This document shows positions 1 to 6,143 of a DNA stretch of 6,143 bases, one piece after another. The position numbers and the translations under genes were made by a program. Position 1 is the first letter of the stretch; the number at the start of each line of letters is the position of its first letter. The stretch is taken from assembly GCA_900556255.1 (NCBI GenBank), contig USNZ01000082.1, positions 1-6,143 of the forward strand. Reading direction: 5' to 3'. The notes under the pieces are model-generated. The model had not been told where the DNA came from, searched no databases, and worked only from the letters and a program-made list of their open reading frames with translations. This stretch comes from an uncultured Oscillospiraceae bacterium (lineage in GTDB: Bacteria > Bacillota > Clostridia > Oscillospirales > Ruminococcaceae).

Positions 1-60
1 CAGCGGCATGGGAAACACAAATGAAAAACTTGCACCGAGCTGTCCTGGCGCTATCAGGCG
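1..60 (+). pseudogene. 5' part of the GH3 gene, out of frame with the main ORF (possible frameshift)
   Basis: This stretch appears to be coding sequence of the GH3 gene that follows, but it is not in one frame with it. The frame of the main ORF has a TGA at 22-24. After that stop it reads KTCTELSWRYQALKDVGF up to and past the TTG at 61, which looks like the usual lead-in to a GH3 alpha/beta/alpha domain. The second frame, from position 2, reads SGMGNTNEK, which resembles the Gly/Ser-rich loop normally found just upstream, and that frame runs into a stop at 62-64. One extra A in the A5 run at 24-28 would join the two into a continuous SGMGNTNEK-TCTELSW reading. The break could be a real mutation, an assembly or sequencing error near a contig edge, or slippage. 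The family resemblance is from memory and was not aligned. Confidence 0.55.
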
Positions 61-2649
61 TTGAAGGATGTCGGTTTCTCTATCAATGATACGTTGTACG
101 ATGCCTATAAAAACAGCTCGACCTCTCGTGTGGCCAGCAACAACCTGACGATTTCGGGTGGTCCGAATTCTACCGGCGATTTCAATGCAGCGCCTGTATT
201 GGGCGAAGAACCTAAGTCTTTCTACACTGCGCAGCTGCAGCAAAGCTGGGAGAACGACTACAACGATGTCGCTATCGTCATGCTGGCACGCGAGGGCGGT
301 GAGGACTGTGAAATGATGATGGAAGACCCGGACGGTATCAGCGCCCTGGCTTTGCATCAGGACGAAAAAGATATGCTGGCAATGATCCGCGATTCCGGAA
401 AATTCAGCAAGATCGTTGTGCTGCTGAACAGCGCCTACCCCATGGAATTAGGCTGGATGGACGAGTACAACGTGGACGCCTGTCTGTGGATCGGCGACCC
501 CGGCCAGCGCGGCTTTGAGGGTGTCGCCAACCTGCTGACCGGCAAGGAAAATCCCTCCGGCCACCTGACCGACACCTATGCAGCTAACTCGCTGTCCTCC
601 CCGGCTGCATACACCCAGAGCCAGAACGTTGCCGAGTGGAGCAACGTGGACGAGGTGCTGAACTCCGGTATTGTCACGGATTCCCCGCTGCATGTTTCCT
701 ATACGGCAACGCAGGCGGAGGGCATCTACGTTGGCTACAAGTACTACGAGACCCGTTATGAGGATTCTATCCTGAATCCCGCTTCCGGTGCCTCCGGCAC
801 GACAGGTTCGTCCTTTGGCGGCGGCTGGAATTATGCCGCTGAGGTCACCTACCCCTTTGGCTACGGTCTGTCCTATACAACCTTTGAGCAGACGCTGAAC
901 AGCGTGAGCTATGACGCCGATCAGGATATGTTCACTGCAACTGTCACGGTGAAAAACACCGGCAGCGTCAGCGGTAAATCGGTCGTGCAGTTGTATGTGC
1001 AGACCCCCTACGGCGACTACGAAAAGCAGAACGCCGTGGAAAAATCCGCCGTGCAGGTCATTGGCTACGGCAAGACCGACGAGCTGAAGCCCGGCCAGTC
1101 GGAGCAGGTCACGGTCACGATGGATCGCTACATGATGGCCAGCTATGACTACACCAACGCCAAGGGTTATATCCTGAGCGCAGGCGACTACTATCTGGCG
1201 CTGGGCGATAATGCCCATGACGCCCTGAACAACATTCTGGCGGCCAAGGGCGCATCCGGCATGGTCGATCAGGATGGCAATACCGTGGAGGGCAACGCCG
1301 CCAAGACCTACCGTTGGAACTATGATACGCTGGATACCGAGAGCTACCGCTACTCTGTCACCGGCGAGGAAGTCACCAACCAGTTTGATGACTGTAACGC
1401 AAACTACTGGCAGGAGGGTTCTGTTACCTACCTGACCCGTCAGGACTGGAACGGCACATTCCCGACTAAAGCCCCCGCCATCACCTGCACCGAGGAAATG
1501 ATGCAGATTTTGCAGGGCGAGCTCTACACCAAGCCGGAGGACTCCCCCTCTGTCAGCGATATTACGCAGGGGCAGAACAATGGTCTGACCTTTGTTTCGA
1601 TGAAAGACGTCTCCTTTGACGATACAGAAACTTGGGATAAATACCTTGACCAGATGACGGTGGAGGAACTGGCAAGCCAAATCTCCGATATGTTCGGCAC
1701 GCCGGAGGTTTCCTCCGTGGCAAAGCCCGCTTTCAGTGAGGGCGACGGAACGGCCAGTGTCGGCGCAAACACCTTCCCCGAAGAATACGGCGACACCCGC
1801 GATGTCTGCCTGTATCCCTGTTCTGTTGTGGCGGCCTGCATGTGGAACAACGACCGCCTGACCCGCCGTGGCGAACTGATGGCGGAGGAAGCGCTGTACT
1901 GCAAGTTACCCCTCTTCTGGACAGGCGGCGGCAATCTGCATCGCACACCGTTCGGCGGCCGCAACGGCGAATATTTCTCAGAGGATGCCGTTCTGACCAA
2001 CCTGTACACCACCACCGAACTGACCGCTGTGCAGAGCCGTGGCGTCACTCCCGGCATCAAGCACGTAGCTGGCAACGATCAGGAATTCCACCGCGAAGGT
2101 CTTGCCGTGTTCTTCAACGAGCAGGCTTTCCGTGAGCAGACCCTGCGCGCCTTTGAGGGTGCGCTTTCCAACGAAAACACGATGGCCTTGATGCAGTCCT
2201 TTAACCGACTCGGCCTCGTTTGGTCTTCCTCCAGCAAGGCGCTCTGCACGCAGGTGCTGCGCAAGGAATGGGGCTTCAACGGCCAGCAGGAGACCGACGG
2301 CGTGGCTGGCGGTGCGTACAAGAGCCACTTCGCCACCTCTCTGAGCGCCGGTACCACGACCTACTGCATCGATCCCACCGGCTCTGCGGCATCCGCCATT
2401 GTGGAGGAAATTCGCAGCAACGACGACGGCAATATGCTGTTGAACCTGCGTGATGCCGTCAAGCGCTACCACTATATGCTCTCTCACACGAATTTGATCA
2501 ACGGTCTAAGCATGAATGCTACGGTCGAGTCAATCATGCCGTGGTGGCAGATCGCACTGTATGCCATTGATGTCGTGTTTGCACTGCTGATGGTGGGCAG
2601 TTTGTTCATGATGTTCCGCGCCAAGCGCCGCAGCGAAGAAAAAGCCTGA
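61..2649 (+). CDS. Circularly permuted GH3 beta-glycosidase, C-terminally membrane-anchored, 5'-incomplete
   Basis: This is a retaining GH3 glycosidase, most likely a beta-glucosidase. Its domain order is the reverse of classical GH3 enzymes, a permutation known from Ruminococcus albus and Butyrivibrio beta-glucosidases. Residues about 1-240 are the alpha/beta/alpha domain; REGGED (77-82) is the likely acid/base loop, with E81 the best candidate. PFGYGLSYTTFE (265-276) leads into a fibronectin-like domain (about 285-385). A linker follows, including FDD (442-444) and RQDWNGTFP (460-468). The barrel covers about 520-815: DG (562-563), GGRNGEYFSED (632-642), KHVAGND (667-673), and EWGFNG followed by the probable nucleophile D746 in ETDG. 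One membrane helix (about 828-852) ends in RAKRR, which puts the C-terminus inside and the enzyme outside. No signal sequence is present and no ribosome binding site precedes the TTG at 61, so the true start lies upstream of the window. The substrate cannot be read from sequence. Confidence 0.9.
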   Translation: MKDVGFSINDTLYDAYKNSSTSRVASNNLTISGGPNSTGDFNAAPVLGEEPKSFYTAQLQQSWENDYNDVAIVMLAREGGEDCEMMMEDPDGISALALHQDEKDMLAMIRDSGKFSKIVVLLNSAYPMELGWMDEYNVDACLWIGDPGQRGFEGVANLLTGKENPSGHLTDTYAANSLSSPAAYTQSQNVAEWSNVDEVLNSGIVTDSPLHVSYTATQAEGIYVGYKYYETRYEDSILNPASGASGTTGSSFGGGWNYAAEVTYPFGYGLSYTTFEQTLNSVSYDADQDMFTATVTVKNTGSVSGKSVVQLYVQTPYGDYEKQNAVEKSAVQVIGYGKTDELKPGQSEQVTVTMDRYMMASYDYTNAKGYILSAGDYYLALGDNAHDALNNILAAKGASGMVDQDGNTVEGNAAKTYRWNYDTLDTESYRYSVTGEEVTNQFDDCNANYWQEGSVTYLTRQDWNGTFPTKAPAITCTEEMMQILQGELYTKPEDSPSVSDITQGQNNGLTFVSMKDVSFDDTETWDKYLDQMTVEELASQISDMFGTPEVSSVAKPAFSEGDGTASVGANTFPEEYGDTRDVCLYPCSVVAACMWNNDRLTRRGELMAEEALYCKLPLFWTGGGNLHRTPFGGRNGEYFSEDAVLTNLYTTTELTAVQSRGVTPGIKHVAGNDQEFHREGLAVFFNEQAFREQTLRAFEGALSNENTMALMQSFNRLGLVWSSSSKALCTQVLRKEWGFNGQQETDGVAGGAYKSHFATSLSAGTTTYCIDPTGSAASAIVEEIRSNDDGNMLLNLRDAVKRYHYMLSHTNLINGLSMNATVESIMPWWQIALYAIDVVFALLMVGSLFMMFRAKRRSEEKA

Positions 2650-2666
2650 GATAGGAGGACACGAAA

Positions 2667-3068
2667 ATGAAGAACCTGTTTCAAAACAGAGCCGTAGGCT
2701 TCTGGTTGGATCTTGCCGGGACCGTTCTGACACTGGTCGGTATTATCCTGTATGCCTTGTATGCTGCCGACACCGGCAGCAACAACGTCTGGGTATACAT
2801 TGGACTTGTGGCGGCCGTGGCGGCCGGTGCAGCCGGGCTGGTAACGGACAATGACCTGCTGGCAATCGCAGCCCCGGCGCTCAGCGCGGTCTCCCTCTGC
2901 GCTTTTATTACGGATTCCGTTTATACCTTTGTCGGCTACTTCTTCGGCTTGGCGATGTTCGGCGACGTCAGCAAAATCGGCGCGATCATGCGTATCTGCG
3001 TGGTGGTCGCCATCAGTATGCTGGCACTTCTCATCAGTTCTTTCATGCGCAAAGATAAAGCCATGTAA
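2667..3068 (+). CDS. Small multi-pass membrane protein, family not recognised
   Basis: This is a 133-residue integral membrane protein of unknown function. The ATG at 2667 is well supported by AGGAGG at 2653-2658 with an 8-base spacer, and the gene begins 17 bases after the GH3 stop, so the two are very likely co-transcribed. Hydrophobic segments lie at about residues 14-33, 41-59, 63-83 and 104-126. A further stretch around 85-97 (TFVGYFFGLAMFG) may be part of the third segment or a re-entrant piece. The N-terminus (MKNLFQNR) and C-terminus (MRKDKAM) are short and basic, consistent with four helices and both ends inside. Charged residues inside the membrane segments are few, and I see no catalytic or ATP-binding motif. 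Its position after a membrane-anchored glycosidase suggests a partner in anchoring, folding or export, but that is only context. Confidence 0.85.
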   Translation: MKNLFQNRAVGFWLDLAGTVLTLVGIILYALYAADTGSNNVWVYIGLVAAVAAGAAGLVTDNDLLAIAAPALSAVSLCAFITDSVYTFVGYFFGLAMFGDVSKIGAIMRICVVVAISMLALLISSFMRKDKAM

Positions 3069-3074
3069 AGTGAT

Positions 3075-3111
3075 AAAGGTCTCGGAGGCTGTGCAGCGTC
3101 CGAGGCCTTTT
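3075..3111 (+). terminator. Intrinsic terminator-like hairpin between the small membrane protein and GH2 genes
   Basis: The arms GGTCTCGGA (3078-3086) and TCCGAGGCC (3099-3107) pair over 9 bp with one U-G wobble. AAA (3075-3077) can pair with the first T's of the tract at 3108-3111 to lengthen the stem. The 12-base loop (3087-3098) contains its own GCT/AGC pairing. The stem is GC-rich and starts 9 bases after the stop codon of the upstream gene, as expected for an intrinsic terminator. The T tract is only four bases long before GG, so termination may be partial and some read-through into the GH2 gene is plausible. Confidence 0.65.
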
Positions 3112-3119
3112 GGAATCTC

Positions 3120-3127
3120 AGGAAAGG
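3120..3127 (+). promoter_or_regulatory. Ribosome binding site that sets the GH2 start
   Basis: AGGAAAGG lies 9 bases before the ATG at 3137. It favours this ATG over the in-frame TTG at 3110, which falls inside the terminator T tract and has no ribosome binding site. I found no convincing -35/-10 promoter in 3069-3136. A TATACC at 3128-3133 is too close to the ATG to serve as a -10 box for a leadered message. Confidence 0.6.
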
Positions 3128-3136
3128 TATACCACT

Positions 3137-5524
3137 ATGAAACCAACCCCACTTCTCACCGGCTGGACGTGCCGCCATTTGGGCGATACCGCACCCGGCA
3201 AAGCGGTGACCCTGCCCCATGATGCCATGCTGGCCGAACCCCGCACCGCTATAAGCGCGGGCGGCACCAATACCGGCTGGTACGAGGGATATGACTACGA
3301 ATACCAGCGCACCCTGACCGTGCCGGAAAACGAGCTGGCAGACACCCACATTCTGGAGTTTGAGGGTGTCTACCATAATGCCGAGGTCTGGCTCAACGGT
3401 CAAAAGGCTGCGTTCCGCCCCTACGGCTACACCAACTTTTATGTTGATTGTGCGCCGTATCTGCACGCAGGGGAGAACGAGCTGCGGGTCATTGCCCGCA
3501 ACGCCGACCAGCCCAATAGCCGATGGTATTCCGGTGCGGGCATCTACCGCCCGGTGCAGCTTTGGAAGGCAAGGGGCGCGCATATCACGCTGAATGGTGT
3601 TAAAATTCGCACTCTGTCGCTGCAGCCTGCCATCGTGGAGGTGCGCGTAAAGACCACCGCCCCCGGCACGGTACGCCTGACGGTGGACGACCTGCCCGCC
3701 ATGCAGCAGGAGAGCGACGGCGAGGCCGTATTTACCCTGACCCTTGATAACGCCCGCCTTTGGACACCTGAAACGCCCAACCTGTACACCTGCCGCGTCA
3801 GCTTTGCCGATGATGAGGTGACCGAGACGTTCGGTGTTCGCAAGGTCGAGTGGGGTACGGACGGTTTCCTGCTCAACGGCAAGCGGTACATCATCCAGGG
3901 CGCGTGCATCCACCACGATAATGGTTTGTTGGGCGCAGTTTGTGACCCCGACGCCGTGGCGCGCAAGGTACGCCTGCTGAAAGAGAACGGCTACAACGCC
4001 ATTCGCTCAGCGCACAACCCCTGCTCCAAGGCGCTGCTGACCGAGTGCGACCGCCAGGGTGTGCTTGTCATGGACGAGTACATCGACCATTGGTACATCC
4101 ACAAAACCGAGCATGACTACGTGGATTATTTCAACGACTGGTGGCGTCAGGATCTGACCGACATGGTGGAAAAAGACTACAACCACCCCTGCGTGGTGCT
4201 CTACTCCACCGGCAACGAGGTCAGCGAGACTGCCCAAAAGCGCGGCATCGCCCTGACCAAAGAGATGACAGACTTCCTGCACGGGCTGGACGATTCCCGC
4301 CCGGTGACCTGCGGCGTGAACATCTTCTTCAACTTTTTAAGCTCCATCGGCTTCGGCGTGTACAGCGACGAAAAGGCAAAAAAGGAAGCCGAGCGCGCCG
4401 AGAAAGCCAAGCAGCGCGGCGAGAAAGCCGCCAAGAAAAAGGCAGTCGGCAGCCAGTTCTTCAACAATCTGGCGGGGCTGCTGGGTGACGAGTTCATGAA
4501 ACGCGGCGCGACCCTGCACGGCTGCGACGTCAAGACCCGTGACGCCTTTGCCAACATGGACATTGCGGGCTACAACTACGGCATCTACCGCTATAAGCAC
4601 GACCTGAAAAAGTACCCGCAGCGGTTGATTTTGGGCAGCGAGACCTTCTGCAACGATGCTTATAAATTCCGCGAGCTGGCCAAACAGGAACCTCGCTTGG
4701 TGGGCGACTTTGTCTGGGCGGGCATGGACTACTTGGGCGAAGTCATGGTCGGCTCGTGGGAGTACGCCGACTACGCCGAGACCTTCGACGGCGGTTTGGG
4801 CTGGGTGTCAGCGGGTTCGGGACGCATCGACCTGACCGGCAAGCCGCTGGGCGAAGCCCTCTATACCCGCGTGGCGCTGGAGGCCGACAATGGCCCCTAT
4901 ATCGCCGTCTGCCCGGTCAACCATACCGGAGACCGCCACAGCCCCAGTGCGTGGAAAATGACGAATGCCATGCCCAGCTGGAGCTGGACCGGCTGCGAGG
5001 GGCGCAAGGCCAACGTGGAGGTCTACGCCCGCGCCGCCCGTGTGGAGTTGGTGTTGAATGGTCACACGGTGGGCAGTAAAACGCTGAAAAATGACTGCCT
5101 TGCGAGGTTCAGCATTCCCTACGAGAGTGGCACGCTGGAAGCCGTCAGTTATGACGCTGCCGATCACGAAATTGGTCGCTACAAGCTGCAAAGTGCCGGC
5201 GGCGCGACCAGCCTGACGCTGGATGCCGAAGAACCTGCTGCACAAACGGGGCATCTGTGCTACGTCCGTCTGCGCTACACCGATGAAAACGGCATCACCA
5301 AGCCGCTGATGCGCGGCAATATTCAGGTACAGGTGCGCGGCGGCACGTTGGTGGGGCTGGGCAGTGCCTGCCCTTTCAACAAGCACAGCTATCTGGACAG
5401 CGAAACCGATACCTACTACGGCGAGGCTCTTGCCATAGTCCGCATGGGGGACGGCGACGCCATGACGATTGCTGCTTCCGACGGCGAATACAGCGCGGAG
5501 CTGACCGTGCCTGCGCAAGCATGA
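3137..5524 (+). CDS. GH2 family beta-glycosidase (beta-galactosidase-like) with DUF4982 and C5-type domains
   Basis: This is a retaining GH2 glycosidase of 795 residues, numbered from the ATG at 3137. Residues about 1-145 form the sugar-binding jelly roll, with the family pattern SRWYSGAGIYRPV at 128-140. Residues 148-240 are the Ig-like domain. The TIM barrel runs from about 243 to 580: GACIHHD (255-261), AIRSAHNP (288-295), DE (313-314), acid/base E361 in STGNE, and nucleophile E502 in LGSETF. MPSWSWTGCEG (612-622) followed by VELVLNGHTVG matches DUF4982. The remainder (about 695-793) resembles the GH2 C5 domain. I see no signal peptide or membrane helix, so it should be cytoplasmic and act on imported glycosides. 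No N-x-K motif of beta-glucuronidases was evident, so a galactosidase-like role is preferred, but the sugar is not settled. A Lys/Glu/Ala-rich insert (about 411-436) lies between the two catalytic glutamates. Confidence 0.92.
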   Translation: MKPTPLLTGWTCRHLGDTAPGKAVTLPHDAMLAEPRTAISAGGTNTGWYEGYDYEYQRTLTVPENELADTHILEFEGVYHNAEVWLNGQKAAFRPYGYTNFYVDCAPYLHAGENELRVIARNADQPNSRWYSGAGIYRPVQLWKARGAHITLNGVKIRTLSLQPAIVEVRVKTTAPGTVRLTVDDLPAMQQESDGEAVFTLTLDNARLWTPETPNLYTCRVSFADDEVTETFGVRKVEWGTDGFLLNGKRYIIQGACIHHDNGLLGAVCDPDAVARKVRLLKENGYNAIRSAHNPCSKALLTECDRQGVLVMDEYIDHWYIHKTEHDYVDYFNDWWRQDLTDMVEKDYNHPCVVLYSTGNEVSETAQKRGIALTKEMTDFLHGLDDSRPVTCGVNIFFNFLSSIGFGVYSDEKAKKEAERAEKAKQRGEKAAKKKAVGSQFFNNLAGLLGDEFMKRGATLHGCDVKTRDAFANMDIAGYNYGIYRYKHDLKKYPQRLILGSETFCNDAYKFRELAKQEPRLVGDFVWAGMDYLGEVMVGSWEYADYAETFDGGLGWVSAGSGRIDLTGKPLGEALYTRVALEADNGPYIAVCPVNHTGDRHSPSAWKMTNAMPSWSWTGCEGRKANVEVYARAARVELVLNGHTVGSKTLKNDCLARFSIPYESGTLEAVSYDAADHEIGRYKLQSAGGATSLTLDAEEPAAQTGHLCYVRLRYTDENGITKPLMRGNIQVQVRGGTLVGLGSACPFNKHSYLDSETDTYYGEALAIVRMGDGDAMTIAASDGEYSAELTVPAQA

Positions 5525-5530
5525 GGTGAG
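5523..5530 (+). promoter_or_regulatory. Ribosome binding site overlapping the GH2 stop codon
   Basis: GAGGTGAG overlaps the TGA stop of the GH2 gene (5522-5524) and precedes the ATG at 5533. Spacing is 3 to 6 bases depending on which purines pair with 16S rRNA, which is short. The arrangement suggests that ribosomes finishing the GH2 gene help start the next one. Confidence 0.55.
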
Positions 5531-5532
5531 CT

Positions 5533-6093
5533 ATGGAAACGATAAATAATTGGTGGACAAACTTCTCCCAAAAGCATAAGCTCGTGGCACAGTTTGTGAA
5601 ATTCTACGCCTTTTCGCTGTTTGTCACGGTGCTGCAATATCTGCTGCTGACCTTTTTGCCGGGGCTGTTCTACAACCTGACCGATTGGTGCAGCATCCCC
5701 TGTCAGCTGATTCATCTGAACCTCGGTCCGGTGGACACCTATGTGTTCAACTACCCAGTCACCGGCGATGCTACCGGCGGTATGGGCTATTTTGCGGCGT
5801 TTGCCATCACGCTGTTCCTGGCACAGTGCGTTAATTTCCCGATGCAGCGTAATATCACGTTTAAGTCGAAGGGCAACGTGTGGTATCAGATCGCGTGGTA
5901 CGTGGTGGCGTTCGTACTCATCACCATCGTGTGCAGCTTTTTGATGGGCATTTATGTGCCGCTGTGCAAGCAATTCTTCCCGCCTGCGCTGTACAACGTC
6001 CTCATCACCGTCATCAACGGCGGTGTGCAGATGGTGATTTATTTCCCAATCTATAAGATCATCTTCCCGGAGGGTGAGCAGAAGAAAAATTAA
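5533..6093 (+). CDS. GtrA-like four-helix membrane protein
   Basis: This 186-residue membrane protein resembles the GtrA family, whose members are thought to move or present polyprenyl-linked sugars across the membrane for cell-surface glycan modification. Predicted helices lie at about residues 20-44, 83-101, 117-142 and 151-177, the four-helix layout expected of GtrA. The segment NFPMQRNITFKS (101-112), just after helix 2, fits the family pattern N-F-x-x-x-R-x-x-x-F. The loop between helices 1 and 2 (about 45-82) is long and contains two cysteines (53 and 57). The N-terminus (KHK) and C-terminus (GEQKKN) are polar or basic and probably both inside. The gene starts 8 bases after the GH2 stop, so the pair is almost certainly one transcript. 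A link between a cytoplasmic glycosidase and a lipid-sugar flippase is unexplained. The GtrA assignment rests on layout and one motif, so a different small membrane family is possible. Confidence 0.7.
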   Translation: METINNWWTNFSQKHKLVAQFVKFYAFSLFVTVLQYLLLTFLPGLFYNLTDWCSIPCQLIHLNLGPVDTYVFNYPVTGDATGGMGYFAAFAITLFLAQCVNFPMQRNITFKSKGNVWYQIAWYVVAFVLITIVCSFLMGIYVPLCKQFFPPALYNVLITVINGGVQMVIYFPIYKIIFPEGEQKKN

Positions 6094-6143
6094 AGGCAAT
6101 ACCGCACAATTCTAAGTGCCGATACGGCGAGCGAGGCACGGCA
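6094..6143. repeat. Non-coding tail with nested short inverted repeats (possible repeat-element end)
   Basis: The last 50 bases hold no gene. They contain overlapping inverted repeats: GTGCC (6116-6120) with GGCAC (6135-6139), TGCCG (6117-6121) with CGGCA (6139-6143), and a small GCCG-ATA-CGGC hairpin (6118-6128). This is not a clean intrinsic terminator, because no T tract is visible before the window ends. It could be the edge of a MITE-like or other interspersed repeat, or a terminator stem cut off by the window boundary. Confidence 0.35.

Noticed and set aside
20..31. Programmed -1 frameshift site in the GH3 gene
   Set aside because: The A5 run does not form a canonical X-XXY-YYZ heptamer in the upstream frame, and I saw no convincing downstream stimulatory structure, so a simple one-base loss is more likely.
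448..1680. Long open frame of 410 codons on the - strand, opposite the GH3 gene
   Set aside because: It lies wholly antisense to clear GH3 coding sequence, its protein is His/Val/Gly-rich with no recognisable domain, and such frames arise from the codon bias of GC-rich genes.
3128..3133. TATACC as a -10 promoter box for the GH2 gene
   Set aside because: It is 4 bases from the ATG, so transcription would begin at or after the start codon, and no matching -35 box is evident.
3110..3136. TTG at 3110 as the GH2 start, giving nine more residues
   Set aside because: It falls in the terminator T tract with no ribosome binding site, while the ATG at 3137 has AGGAAAGG at a good distance.
2936..3916. 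Open frame of 326 codons on the - strand, spanning the gap and the GH2 start
   Set aside because: It overlaps two well-supported + strand genes and the terminator, shows no domain signal, and is explained as a codon-bias shadow.
4367..4444. Purine-rich segment as a tandem repeat or recombination site
   Set aside because: The repetition is at the amino-acid composition level (Lys/Glu/Ala) with no regular nucleotide period, and it stays in frame inside the GH2 gene.

Overview
The window is a compact, single-strand run of carbohydrate-active genes. It most likely comes from a gut Firmicute of the Oscillospiraceae/Ruminococcaceae type (Faecalibacterium, Gemmiger or Subdoligranulum relatives). 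I base this on the moderately GC-rich coding sequence, the AGGAGG-type ribosome binding sites, and the two glycosidase types, whose architectures resemble those I remember from that group. The genus is an inference from protein style and was not tested by any search.

Layout, all on the + strand. (1) Positions 1-2649 hold a circularly permuted GH3 beta-glycosidase. The alpha/beta/alpha domain comes first, then a fibronectin-like domain, then the TIM barrel, then a C-terminal membrane helix. Its 5' end lies outside the window, and the reading frame is broken at an A5 run (24-28). (2) Positions 2667-3068 encode a 133-residue protein with four or five membrane segments and no recognised family. 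(3) Positions 3075-3111 form a hairpin with a short T tract, a plausible intrinsic terminator or attenuator. (4) Positions 3137-5524 encode a cytoplasmic-looking GH2 glycosidase with DUF4982 and C5-type accessory domains and an unusual Lys/Glu/Ala-rich insert inside the barrel. (5) Positions 5533-6093 encode a GtrA-like four-helix membrane protein whose ribosome binding site overlaps the GH2 stop codon. (6) Positions 6094-6143 are non-coding and contain nested short inverted repeats.

The likely working model is inferred. The GH3 enzyme is tethered to the outer face of the membrane and trims beta-linked glycans or glycosides. Its small membrane neighbour may assist it. The GH2 enzyme, which lacks a signal peptide, would act on imported oligosaccharides or glycosides in the cytoplasm. 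The GtrA-like protein may handle a lipid-linked sugar. No sugar transporter or regulator is present in the window. I found no RNA gene, CRISPR array, phage gene or transposase, and no defence system. The points most worth checking are the GH3 frame break, the GH2 insert, the orphan membrane protein and the repeat-like 3' end.
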